NCBI RefSeq assembly: GCF_021353265.1
Contig: NZ_JAJTWU010000002.1
Location: 186,001-250,000 of the forward strand
Source: Pelomonas cellulosilytica
GTDB taxonomy: Bacteria > Pseudomonadota > Gammaproteobacteria > Burkholderiales > Burkholderiaceae_C
Reading direction: 5' to 3'
Length of the DNA: 64,000 nucleotides
Below the pieces are notes generated by a model. The model ran no database searches. It saw only the letters and a list, made by a program, of their open reading frames with translations, and was not told where the DNA came from. Below are positions 15,719-23,482 of this stretch, piece after piece (position 1 is the first letter of the stretch; every line of letters starts with the position of its first letter). The translations under genes were made by a program, and so were the position numbers.

Positions 15719-16083
15719 GGGTGTTCCTTTGAAGAATGGAAATGATGGAAACACTCCGCCAGCGACATGCCGTGCGGAGACAGAAACACTCAAGAACACT
15801 CACCGGGAGTTGCTGAAGCGAGCCGCTCGCAAGAAGGGCCAGGGGGTGGCCAGCGGGGCTGCAGATAAGACCTTGAGGAAACGGTCTTGCGCGAATCTAT
15901 GCCCGACAGGCTAACACGCGTGTCAAGTGCCCCGGTCGGCGCAGGGTCGGCTCGGGGCTTTCCCGCCGTCACGGCGTCGCCTTGGATGCCGACAATGCGG
16001 TCGAAATTCACGGCACACCGGCCCGCCTCAGCGCGCCCGGGCGATGTGCGAGCGGCCGGCGCGCGCCCAGGGATGGGACCGAC
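15719..16083. promoter_or_regulatory. Divergent control region of cspA (left) and chemotaxis receptor (right)
   Basis: These 365 bases contain no supported gene. The left part is the cspA leader and promoter region. Toward the receptor, GCCGACAA at 15988-15995 preceded 15 bases earlier by TCAC (15969-15972) resembles a sigma-28 flagellar/chemotaxis promoter (TAAA or TCAA, 15-base spacer, GCCGATAA); the -35 is weak, so this is tentative. Confidence 0.4.
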
Positions 16084-17823
16084 ATGTTCAAGAGCCTCAA
16101 CATCACGACCCGGCTCATCGCGACGTTGTCGCTGCTGGCGGCGGTCATCCTGGGCCTGGTCGGCCTGGCGCTGTGGCAGATGGGCACGATGCGCGCCTCG
16201 ACGCAGGAGATCACCGTCAACTGGCTGCCCAGCGTGGAGCTCATCAACACGATGAACACTGCCACGTCGGATTTCCGCGTGGCCGAGCTGAGCCACGTGC
16301 TGAGCCCGGCCGAAGCCGACAAGGCGCGGTTCGAGAAACAGCTCTCGACGGTGGCGGCGGACTTTGACAAGACGCGCGACGCCTATGTCGCGCTGATCAG
16401 CAGCGACCGCGAGCGCCAGCTCTACGAGCGCTTCGCGGCCGAGTGGAAGCGCTATCTCGACATCCACCGGCAGGTCCTCGCGGCCTCCCGCGGCAACGAT
16501 GCCGAGCGCGCCCGCACGCTGCTCGACAAGGAGGGCGCCCCCGTCTTCGACCGCGGCTCGGAGCTGCTGGACGAGCTGATCAAGCTCAACCACGACGGCG
16601 GCATGGCCGAGAGCGACAACGCGGCCAAGGCCTATGTCAGCGCCCGCAACGCGATGCTGGCCGGTGCGCTCGCGGGCCTGCTCATCGCCGGCGTCGCGGG
16701 CTTCTGGCTCGTGCGCTCCATCGCCGGCCCGCTGGCCCGCGCCGTCGACTCGGCCGACCGCGTGGCCGAGGGTGATTTCACCCACGTCATCCACGCCGAC
16801 GGCGACGACGAGGCCGCGCGCGTGCTGAAGTCGCTGGACCGGGCGCAGCAGGCGCTGTCCGACGTGGTCGCGCGCGTGCGCTCCAACGCCGAGAGCGTGG
16901 CGACGGCCAGCGCTGAGATCGCCCAGGGCAACCACGACCTGAGCCAGCGCACCGAGGAGCAGGCCAGTGCGCTGGAGCAGACCGCCGCGACGATGGAGGA
17001 GCTCAATGCCACCGTGCGCAACAACGCCGACAGTGCCAAGCAGGCCAGCCAGCTCGCGGTGGGCGCTTCCAGCATCGCGGCCCGCGGTGGCGAGGTTGTG
17101 GGCCGCGTCGTCGAGACGATGCAGGGCATCAGCGCCAGTAGCCGCAAGATCGGCGACATCATCGGCGTCATCGACGGCATCGCGTTCCAGACCAACATCC
17201 TCGCGCTGAACGCGGCTGTGGAGGCGGCGCGAGCTGGCGAGCAGGGCCGGGGCTTCGCCGTCGTGGCCGGTGAGGTGCGCACGCTGGCGCAGCGCAGCGC
17301 CGAGGCCGCCAAGGAGATCAAGTCCCTCATCGGCCACAGCGTGGATCAGGTGGAACAGGGCGCCGGGCTCGTCGACGAAGCTGGCAAGACGATGGGCGAG
17401 ATCGTCGAGGCCATCCAGCGCGTCAGCGACATCGTGGGCGAGATCACGTCTGCCTCCGTCGAGCAGAGCTCCGGCATCTCCCAGGTGGGTGATGCCATCA
17501 GCCAGATGGACCAGGTGACACAGCAGAACGCCGCGCTCGTGGAGCAGAGTGCCGCCGCGGCCGAGAGTCTGAAGGCGCAGGCCAAGCAGCTGGTGGAGGT
17601 GGTAGCGGTGTTCAAGCTCGCCGGCCAGGCGCGTGCGGCGGTGCCTCGGCCAAGCGTCCCGGCGCCCGTCCGTTCCACGGCACCGGTCACCCGGGCGGCG
17701 CCGCGGCCTTCCTCGCCACGACGGCCCGCCGCCGTGCCGGTGGTCGCGCCGGCCCCCAAGTCACAAGCAGCACCGGCAGCACCGGCCAAGGTCGCGCACG
17801 ACGACGATTGGACGTCGTTCTGA
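16084..17823 (+). CDS. Methyl-accepting chemotaxis protein
   Basis: A 579-residue membrane receptor. Layout: membrane helix 1 (about 10-32), a periplasmic four-helix-bundle sensor (33-190), membrane helix 2 (about 191-212), HAMP (213-265), and a cytoplasmic methylation/signalling bundle with the hairpin tip GVIDGIAFQTNILALNAAVE (from about residue 361). A Pro/Ala-rich linker leads to the C-terminal DDWTSF, which fits the xWxxF pentapeptide that recruits CheR/CheB. The start at 16084 is preferred over an earlier in-frame start since the intervening codons are not receptor-like. Ligand unknown. No other chemotaxis genes are nearby. Confidence 0.95.
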   Translation: MFKSLNITTRLIATLSLLAAVILGLVGLALWQMGTMRASTQEITVNWLPSVELINTMNTATSDFRVAELSHVLSPAEADKARFEKQLSTVAADFDKTRDAYVALISSDRERQLYERFAAEWKRYLDIHRQVLAASRGNDAERARTLLDKEGAPVFDRGSELLDELIKLNHDGGMAESDNAAKAYVSARNAMLAGALAGLLIAGVAGFWLVRSIAGPLARAVDSADRVAEGDFTHVIHADGDDEAARVLKSLDRAQQALSDVVARVRSNAESVATASAEIAQGNHDLSQRTEEQASALEQTAATMEELNATVRNNADSAKQASQLAVGASSIAARGGEVVGRVVETMQGISASSRKIGDIIGVIDGIAFQTNILALNAAVEAARAGEQGRGFAVVAGEVRTLAQRSAEAAKEIKSLIGHSVDQVEQGAGLVDEAGKTMGEIVEAIQRVSDIVGEITSASVEQSSGISQVGDAISQMDQVTQQNAALVEQSAAAAESLKAQAKQLVEVVAVFKLAGQARAAVPRPSVPAPVRSTAPVTRAAPRPSSPRRPAAVPVVAPAPKSQAAPAAPAKVAHDDDWTSF

Positions 17824-17831
17824 GCCTGCGC

Positions 17832-17849
17832 GGCCGGCGCGGGCCGGCC
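17832..17849. terminator. GC hairpin between convergent genes
   Basis: GGCCGGC-GCGG-GCCGGCC forms a perfect 7-bp stem exactly in the 26-base gap between the receptor stop and the HNH-protein stop. There is no T-tract, so it would act as a bidirectional hairpin rather than a canonical intrinsic terminator. Confidence 0.5.
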
Positions 17850-18161
17850 TCAGCGCCGCCGCAGCCGCGTGCTCTTGCGCGTGGCGACGAAGAAGTCGTC
17901 CGGCTTCGTGCGCACCCAGTCGACGAAGGCGCGGATCTGCGGGTGCGCCAGCAGCGCGTCCACGGTCGCGTACTGGCGCGCCAGCTCGGTCTCGGTCAGC
18001 AGCGCATGGATCTGTCGGTGGCAGACGCGGTGCAGGAACTCCGTGTGCCGCCCGCCACGGCTCTTGGGCACGAGGTGGTGGGCGTCGCGCTGCGCGGGCG
18101 GGATGGGCCGCTCGCACAGCGGGCAGATCACCGGGGCGCCGTCGGCGGGGCGCGGGCTCAT
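17850..18161 (-). CDS. Small HNH-type protein
   Basis: A 103-residue protein starting MSPRPADGAPVICPLCERPI. It has a zinc-ribbon CPLC pair near the N-terminus, then DAHHLVPKSRGG and LHRVCHRQIHALLTE, which together give the HNH (H-N-H/H) metal-finger core. Proteins of this size are annotated as HNH endonuclease or restriction-like proteins in many proteobacteria, usually without known target. The gene is 10 bases downstream of the lipocalin gene, suggesting one transcript. Not part of a visible restriction system. Confidence 0.8.
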   Translation of the reverse strand: MSPRPADGAPVICPLCERPIPPAQRDAHHLVPKSRGGRHTEFLHRVCHRQIHALLTETELARQYATVDALLAHPQIRAFVDWVRTKPDDFFVATRKSTRLRRR

Positions 18162-18171
18162 CGGCGGGCGG

Positions 18172-18699
18172 TTACTCCAGCGGCTGCGTCTGCGGCGTGC
18201 GCCGGAACGCGGCCTTGTCGAAGCCCTGCGCGGCGGCACGGTCCAGCAGCGCCTGCAGCGTGGCCTCGTCGAGCTGCGGCGTGCGCGACAGCACCCAGGC
18301 GTACTTGCGGCTGGGCGCACCGACGAGCACATGGCGGTAGTCGCCGTCCAGCGCCAGCACCCAGTAGTCGCCAGAGAACGGCCAGAAGAACGTCACCTTC
18401 AGCTTGGCGTTGCCGCTGCCGGGTACGACCTTGGCGTAGCCCTTGATGTCGTCCACGCGGCCATCGGCCGTGCGGCAGCGGTTGAGCACTTCCACGCGCT
18501 CGCCGTCGAGCCGGTAGCGCGCCTGCGTGTCGGCCACGCACTGCTTCTGGAAGCGGTTGGGCAGCAGTGCGATCTCGTACCAGGCGCCGGCATAGCGCGC
18601 CAGGTCCACGCGCTCCACGGTGGGCAGGGGTGCGGGTTCGGCGGCAACCAGCGTGGACAGCAGCGCGACGCAGGCGAGCAGCAGGGCTTTCATCGGCAT
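18172..18699 (-). CDS. Bacterial lipocalin
   Basis: A 175-residue exported protein (173 if Met3 is used). It has a Sec signal peptide MKALLLACVALLSTLVAA, then the lipocalin signature around YAGAWYEIALLPNRFQ (GxW motif, about residues 37-52), the central TFFWPFSGDYWVLALD strand pair and a C-terminal helix. No lipobox is seen, unlike E. coli Blc, so it is probably soluble in the periplasm. Likely binds lipids or fatty acids and is often stress-related. The start overlaps the hemolysin-III-type stop by ATGA, so the two are coupled. Confidence 0.9.
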   Translation of the reverse strand: MPMKALLLACVALLSTLVAAEPAPLPTVERVDLARYAGAWYEIALLPNRFQKQCVADTQARYRLDGERVEVLNRCRTADGRVDDIKGYAKVVPGSGNAKLKVTFFWPFSGDYWVLALDGDYRHVLVGAPSRKYAWVLSRTPQLDEATLQALLDRAAAQGFDKAAFRRTPQTQPLE

Positions 18700-19382
18700 C
18701 AGGCGTAGGCGTAGAACAGCGCGGCGAAGAAGTGGCAGACGCTACCGCCCAGCACGAACAAATGCCAAACGAAGTGCGCATAGCGCAGCCGGTTGTCGAG
18801 CAAGAAGACGGCCGCACCCAGCGTGTAGCTCAGCCCGCCGGCCACCAGCAGCGCCAGGCCCGCGGCCGGCATGTGCTCCACCAGCGGGCCGATGGCGAAC
18901 ACGACGACCCAGCCCATGGCCAGGTACAGCAGCGTCGAGACGATGGGGTGGCGCAGCCGGTTCAGCAGCTTGATGGCCACGCCGAACGCGGCTGCCGCCC
19001 ACACGGCTACCAGCAGCGTCGTGCCGGGGCCGGTGTGCAGCACGCCCAGCGTGAACGGCGTGTAGCTGCCGGCGATGAAGACGTAGATGGCCGCGTGGTC
19101 CAGCCGCATCAGCCAGGCCTTCAAGCGGCCGTTAGCCCAGTGCGCCGGCAGCGCGTGGTATAGCGCCGAGATGCCGTACAGCAGGATGCCCGTGGCGGCG
19201 AAGACGGCCGCGGCCACGACGTCCGCCGTGCTGCCCTGGCCCGCCGCGCGCATGACGAGGATGGGCAGCGCCGCGATGGCCAGCAGCGCGCCAAGGCCGT
19301 GGCTCACGGCGTTGGCGATTTCCTCGCCCAGCGTCTGTGGGCGGTCGGGGGTGGGCGGAGTCATGGCGGTCGGGGTTGGCAT
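18699..19382 (-). CDS. Hemolysin III / PAQR family membrane protein
   Basis: A 227-residue protein with seven hydrophobic segments. The family motifs are visible: EEIANAVSHGLGALL at the N-terminus (His27-area), SALYHALP (about 72-79), RLDHAAIYVFIAGSYTPF (about 93-110) and a C-terminal FVWHLFVLGGSVCHF with the conserved histidines. These histidines and Ser/Asp coordinate zinc in PAQR relatives. The family is named for haemolysis in Bacillus, but its bacterial function is not established. It leads the lipocalin and HNH genes. Confidence 0.92.
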   Translation of the reverse strand: MPTPTAMTPPTPDRPQTLGEEIANAVSHGLGALLAIAALPILVMRAAGQGSTADVVAAAVFAATGILLYGISALYHALPAHWANGRLKAWLMRLDHAAIYVFIAGSYTPFTLGVLHTGPGTTLLVAVWAAAAFGVAIKLLNRLRHPIVSTLLYLAMGWVVVFAIGPLVEHMPAAGLALLVAGGLSYTLGAAVFLLDNRLRYAHFVWHLFVLGGSVCHFFAALFYAYA

Positions 19383-19426
19383 GCGTCAGGGTGAAGCATG
19401 CCAGGGTCCGCCGCCCCGCTTGGTCG

Positions 19427-21541
19427 TCAGGCCTTGCGCGCGGTCAACCACTGTGCAGGTGGCAGCGGTGTGGCGGCGATGCGGATCTCGCCGATGTTGC
19501 CGATCCAGCCGTCCGTGCGCTCGCCGTCCCAGGCGCCGGCGCCGACGATCCATGGCATCGCCGCGCTGACCGGCGCCATGCCCGAGCCGTCGCCCGAGTT
19601 GCGCAGCACCGGGGCGCCTTCGATGTACATCGTGCTCTGCTTGGCGACCGGATCGGCCACCACGGCGATGTGGATCCAAGTGTCCGCCATGATCTCGCCG
19701 GACCAGCTCGCCTGCGCCGCACGGTCGCCGGCATGCGCAGGCACCACCTCCCATTGGATCTCGCGCAGGCTGGACACCGCGAACAGCAGCGGCGTGGATT
19801 CGGCGTCGTTGTCCGGCGGCGTGAAGCCGGGCACGGTGCCGCGCTTGCCGTCGCGGGTCATGATGTTCATCCAGGCGTGGACCGACTTGGTCCAGCCCTT
19901 GTCGATCTTCACGAAGGCCTCCACTGTGTAGCCGGTGGCGGCGAAGTCCATGCCGTTGATCGGCGCCGTCGCGTCGGTCAGGAAGTAGCTGATGCGGCCT
20001 GCGTTCTTGTCGGTGTTGGCGAACTGGGCCGAGCCCGGCGCGGCCGAGAGGCGGTGGCGGTCGGTGCTCCACAGCAGGTCACCCAACTGCGCACTCGTCA
20101 CGCCCGGCTCGCTGTTCAGCGCCGCACGGCGCAGCGGGTTCTGGCCCGCCTCGTCGGCGATGACCTGGCCCGACGGGATGGCCTGGCCCGCCGTGCCGCC
20201 GACGAAGCGCCAGTGCGCCACGGTGCTGGCCACCTTGGGGTAGTCGTCCGGGCCGGCGGGCTCGCGCGGTGTGGCGACCTGCGGCTCCGTGTAGCCGGCC
20301 AGCAGCGCGGTGCGGGCCTCCTCGACGATGGACGTGCGGCGCGTCGCGCCGGCCTTGAAGTCCGTGTTGAAGCGGGCGAAGCGCTTGGCGAAGTCGATCT
20401 TGATGCTGAAGCGCTCGTTGGCCGATGTCAGCACCGCCTGGTCGAACTGCGTTAGCGTCGCGCGCGGCTTGTTCACGACCCAGGGCGAGAACGACAGCAC
20501 GTCGATGCTGCCGTTGCTCAGGTCGAACTCGTACAGCCGCATCAGGCCGTTGCCGCCCTCATAGGCCATCTGGTAGTCCACCACCATCTGCTCGACTGCA
20601 TTGCCGAAGTTGTTGGTCTTGGTCAGGTGGGCGGCCCCGTGGTGGTGGCCGTTTAGCGTCATGAAGATCTGGTCGTTGTCGCGGATCAGCTTCTCCCACA
20701 GCATCAGGCCGTAGGGTGTCTCCAGCGGGCTCTTGGCGTCCTTGTCGATGTTGAGCAGCTGGTGGTTCACGAGGATGACTGGCAGCGTCGGGTTCGTGGC
20801 GATGACGTTGCGCGCCCATGCGATGCCGGCGTCCGAGATGCGCCACGACAGCGACAGCACCATGAACTTCTGCCCCTCGGCGGTGAACACGTGCCATTCG
20901 TGAAAGCCGCTCGGGTCGCGCCCGCCGAACGTCGCCTGGCGCTGCGCGCGTGACGTGGGGAACCACTGCAGGTAGGGCTCGTTGGCCAGCGTGCGCTGGG
21001 CGTCGGTGCCGCTGGCCTGCGAGCCGGCGTCGACATAGTCCTGGTCGTTGAGCACGTCATGGTTGCCGGCCAGCACCGAGTACGGCAGCTTGCCGGTCTC
21101 CAGCACGCGCATGGCCTGGTCGGCCACCTTCCACTGGTCGGGCTTGCCGACCTGGTCCACCACGTCACCCAGGTGGATCAGGAACGGGATGTTCAGTGCC
21201 TTGGCGTTGTCTGCGGCCCAGAAGGTCTGGGCCATGAACGGTTCGCTGCCGAAGTTGCGGCTGAACTGGCTGTTCTCCGCCTGCGTGGCATAGCGGGAAT
21301 AGAACTGCGTGTCCGGCAGCACGGCGATCGCGAAGCGCGAGGCCATGGCCGGGTTGGCGGGCGCCGGCGCCGGGGCCGGCGTGCCGTCGTCACCGCCGCC
21401 GCAGGCGGCCAGCAAGCCCGTGGGCAGCAGCGCTGCCATGCCGCCGCACAGCAGGCCGCGGCGCGTGGCGCCCGGCGCCATCGGGCCGGTGGAGGAGAGG
21501 GGGGAGGATTCGGCGTGCGGGTGCTTGGAGCGGGAAGACAT
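19427..21541 (-). CDS. Tat-exported metallophosphoesterase with C-terminal LamG-like domain
   Basis: A 704-residue protein. The N-terminus has a twin-Arg signal (ATRRGLLCGG) ending in a lipobox LLAAC, so it is probably a Tat-exported lipoprotein. The calcineurin-like domain (about 65-330) shows VLPDTQFYS, HLGDVVDQVG, VLAGNHDVLN, NHQLLN and NGHHHGAAHL, covering all metal-binding motifs. The C-terminal third (about 470-700) looks like a LamG/concanavalin-type jelly roll (WSTDRHRLS; GYTVEAFVKIDKGW; WIHIAVVADP). Likely a periplasmic or surface phosphodiesterase or phosphatase acting on a carbohydrate-associated substrate. Start chosen at MSSRSKHPHAE; an intrinsic terminator lies only 20 bases upstream. 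Confidence 0.88.
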   Translation of the reverse strand: MSSRSKHPHAESSPLSSTGPMAPGATRRGLLCGGMAALLPTGLLAACGGGDDGTPAPAPAPANPAMASRFAIAVLPDTQFYSRYATQAENSQFSRNFGSEPFMAQTFWAADNAKALNIPFLIHLGDVVDQVGKPDQWKVADQAMRVLETGKLPYSVLAGNHDVLNDQDYVDAGSQASGTDAQRTLANEPYLQWFPTSRAQRQATFGGRDPSGFHEWHVFTAEGQKFMVLSLSWRISDAGIAWARNVIATNPTLPVILVNHQLLNIDKDAKSPLETPYGLMLWEKLIRDNDQIFMTLNGHHHGAAHLTKTNNFGNAVEQMVVDYQMAYEGGNGLMRLYEFDLSNGSIDVLSFSPWVVNKPRATLTQFDQAVLTSANERFSIKIDFAKRFARFNTDFKAGATRRTSIVEEARTALLAGYTEPQVATPREPAGPDDYPKVASTVAHWRFVGGTAGQAIPSGQVIADEAGQNPLRRAALNSEPGVTSAQLGDLLWSTDRHRLSAAPGSAQFANTDKNAGRISYFLTDATAPINGMDFAATGYTVEAFVKIDKGWTKSVHAWMNIMTRDGKRGTVPGFTPPDNDAESTPLLFAVSSLREIQWEVVPAHAGDRAAQASWSGEIMADTWIHIAVVADPVAKQSTMYIEGAPVLRNSGDGSGMAPVSAAMPWIVGAGAWDGERTDGWIGNIGEIRIAATPLPPAQWLTARKA

Positions 21542-21560
21542 GACTGGGTACTGCAGCGTC

Positions 21561-21587
21561 AAAAAAGGCGGCATCGTGGCTGCCGCT
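21561..21587 (-). terminator. Intrinsic terminator just upstream of the metallophosphoesterase start
   Basis: Read on the minus strand, GCGGCA-GCCACGA-TGCCGC is followed by CTTTTTTG. This is a canonical stem and T-tract that would end the transcript of the PEP-CTERM gene at 21640. It ends about 20 bases before the next start codon, leaving too little room for a separate promoter after it. Confidence 0.8.
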
Positions 21588-21639
21588 CATGTCTTCCCCG
21601 TGAAAACCCGCAGCAGGGCGCCCAGCGCCCTCCCGAGGA

Positions 21640-22209
21640 TCAGCGGGCGCGGCGGCGCGACGCGAAGGCCACGGCACCCAGCGCCAGGCTCGCCAGCGCC
21701 AGCGAGGCGGGCTCTGGCAGCGTTGGCGTGGGGCCCTGTACCAGTTGGGCCGACATGACGCCCGCGCTCATCGCCGGCAAGTCGATGGCGGTGGTGTAGA
21801 CCTCGTCCAGCGAGCGCACGTGCAGGTTCTGGCCCCACGGCGTGTTCACCGCGTCCGCGTAGTCCGTCTGCAGCGCCAACGCGTCCACGCCGGTGTCGGT
21901 CAGCGTCGCCGAGAAGCCGCAGGTGCCGAACGGCGTCGGCGCGCAGGTCAGGTCAGCGAGGCCGAAGCTGAAGGTGTCGACCTTGCCTTTGAAGCTGTAC
22001 GAAAACGTGAAGTTGAAGCTGGCGAGGTCGTCCCGGCCGATGTCGCCCGTATCCACGCCCGTCTTGGTGACGAACTGGCCGGAGCCCGTGACCGCCACGC
22101 CGGTTTCCCACCGGCTTTCGCCCGTGTAGGTGAGGTTGACGATGGCGGCCTGTGCCGCGCCGGCGCTCAGCAGCGCCGCGGCCATGGCCGAGAGAATCTT
22201 CTGGTTCAT
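21640..22209 (-). CDS. PEP-CTERM sorting-signal secreted protein
   Basis: A 189-residue protein with a Sec signal peptide (MNQKILSAMAAALLSAGAA, cleavage near AQA) and a C-terminal PEP-CTERM tripartite signal: LPEPASLALASLALGAVAF followed by basic ASRRRAR. The middle is a beta-rich domain with an FNFTFSYSFKGKVDTFSFGL stretch. PEP-CTERM proteins are processed by exosortase and are often surface or biofilm-matrix components. No function can be assigned. It is followed by a clear terminator and preceded, 40 bases upstream, by another. Confidence 0.88.
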   Translation of the reverse strand: MNQKILSAMAAALLSAGAAQAAIVNLTYTGESRWETGVAVTGSGQFVTKTGVDTGDIGRDDLASFNFTFSYSFKGKVDTFSFGLADLTCAPTPFGTCGFSATLTDTGVDALALQTDYADAVNTPWGQNLHVRSLDEVYTTAIDLPAMSAGVMSAQLVQGPTPTLPEPASLALASLALGAVAFASRRRAR

Positions 22210-22508
22210 TGCAATCTCCCTGGCGCTCCCGGCGGGCGCTGGTTGGACAGAAAAAGAAAGCCCGCATCGAAGCGGGCCCGGGATGTAAAAAATTCTAGGG
22301 AGGCGCCTGACGCCCCAGGATGGTGAACACCCCCGCGCTTCCGGGGGGGGCCGCGTCGGCGGGGCATCCTCCGGGTTCCTGTGACCCGTCGTCCAGCCGA
22401 GCCCGGCGCGCCGGCCCCGGGCCGTCGCGGGGGGGGGGGCGCCCCCGAGCGTTTACCTGACCATCGCCAGATCTCGACAGCCACCCGCGCAAGCGCGGGC
22501 ACCGGGTG
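22210..22508 (-). other. Structured leader/terminator region with G-runs
   Basis: No gene is seen. On the minus strand a stem GCCCGC-TTCGAT-GCGGGC followed by TTTCTTTTTC (22250-22277) is a textbook intrinsic terminator, with a second weaker hairpin-plus-T-tract at about 22283-22316. The rest (22317-22500) is very GC-rich, with an 8-G run (22343-22350) and an 11-G run (22429-22439), and can fold extensively. The terminators could serve the DUF1203-DUF1330 transcript or regulate the PEP-CTERM gene 40 bases downstream. Confidence 0.6.
22250..22277 (-). terminator. Intrinsic terminator upstream of the PEP-CTERM gene
   Basis: Six-bp GC stem with loop TTCGAT and a 10-base T/C-rich tract on the minus strand. 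It lies 230 bases after the DUF1330 stop and 40 bases before the next start codon. Confidence 0.8.
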
Positions 22509-22820
22509 TCACTGCGAGCCGGGCTGCGGGCCGTCGTAGCCTTCGATGAGGATCAGGTCCGTCACCGCCGAGGCCTGGCGGATGGCGATCTGCGGCGCGT
22601 ACTCGGGCGAGTGGTAGCAGCGCAGCGCGGCCTCGCGGCTCTCGAACTCCAGCACCACGTTGCGGCTGCGGCTGGTGCCTTCGAGGCTGTCGAACGGGCC
22701 GCCTCGCACGACGAAGCGCCCGCCGTACTTCGCGAACACGGCGGCATTGCCGTCCACATAGCGCTGGTAGAGGGTGGGGTCGGTGACGTCGACGCGGGCG
22801 ATCCAGTAGGCCTTGGGCAT
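22509..22820 (-). CDS. DUF1330 family protein
   Basis: A 103-residue dimeric alpha/beta-barrel (ferredoxin-like) protein. MPKAYWIARVDVTDPTLYQRY, the VVRGGPFDSLEG turn and VVLEFESREAALRCYHSPEY are typical of DUF1330. Members are small cytoplasmic proteins without a settled function. The start at 22820 has the family's usual N-terminus. It is 59 bases downstream of the DUF1203 gene, probably in the same transcript. Confidence 0.9.
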   Translation of the reverse strand: MPKAYWIARVDVTDPTLYQRYVDGNAAVFAKYGGRFVVRGGPFDSLEGTSRSRNVVLEFESREAALRCYHSPEYAPQIAIRQASAVTDLILIEGYDGPQPGSQ

Positions 22821-22879
22821 GGCGGTATTCCAGTCGGTTGGGGCGAGGGCCGCAGTGTGGCCCAGCGCCGCAGGCGCAT

Positions 22880-23371
22880 TCAGCCCCGCTCCACCCGGCA
22901 CTGGAAACAGTTGAACCGCGAGCGGATGTGCACATAGGCCACGTCGTCGCGCGCCAGGATGGCGTGGCAGGCCTCGGCCAGCTCGGTACCCGCCACGACG
23001 CGGCCGGTCTCGTAGACGATCCAGTCGTTCGCGTCGTAGCCGCGCACCAGCGCCGGCGTCAGGTGCGCGAACCAGGCGGGCAGCGCGTCGGCGTCGTAGC
23101 GCGCGCAGGCGGTCTGGTGCAGGAAGACGGGCCCGGTCTCCGCATAGGGCTGGGGCACGCCGAAGGGGCGGTAGGCCAGCACGAGCTTGGTGTCGCCGTC
23201 GGCAATCAACTGCAGGCAATGCCGGCATGGGTTGCCTGCGCCACGGGCCACGGCTGCGATGGGCGGCTGGCCATGCGCATCCGGCCCGCCACGCCGCAAG
23301 GCCTGCGCGTGCTCGGTCGGGATGCCGCGGACGATGAGCTTCGGGGGCGCGGTGTCGTTGGTGGCTGTCAT
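22880..23371 (-). CDS. DUF1203 family protein
   Basis: A 163-residue cytoplasmic protein starting MTATNDTAPPKLIVRGIP. It shows the DUF1203 pattern: a Cys-x-x-Cys pair in NPCRHCLQLI, LAYRPFGVPQPYAETGPVF, HQTACARY and a C-terminal YVHIRSRFNCFQCRVER. The clustered Cys/His may bind metal. No function is known. The longer upstream frame begins in non-protein-like sequence and was not used. Followed closely by DUF1330. Confidence 0.88.
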   Translation of the reverse strand: MTATNDTAPPKLIVRGIPTEHAQALRRGGPDAHGQPPIAAVARGAGNPCRHCLQLIADGDTKLVLAYRPFGVPQPYAETGPVFLHQTACARYDADALPAWFAHLTPALVRGYDANDWIVYETGRVVAGTELAEACHAILARDDVAYVHIRSRFNCFQCRVERG

Positions 23372-23482
23372 GGGTGCCTCGGTGGGTTGTCGAGGTGCCA
23401 TTCCAGCAATGCCGTGCCGGTCGCGCTGGCCAGGAACGGACATGGAATCGGGCCTCGGCCCGCGCCGCGCCTGGCCTGCCGG

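Noticed and set aside
17850..18161. HNH protein as a homing endonuclease or restriction enzyme
   Set aside because: It is not inside an intron, intein or mobile element and has no methylase partner nearby.
22441..22470. Minus-strand GGCGATGG...TAAACGCTC resembling the core of a fluoride riboswitch
   Set aside because: The pairing partners and remaining conserved positions are absent and the downstream gene is a PEP-CTERM protein, not a fluoride-resistance gene.
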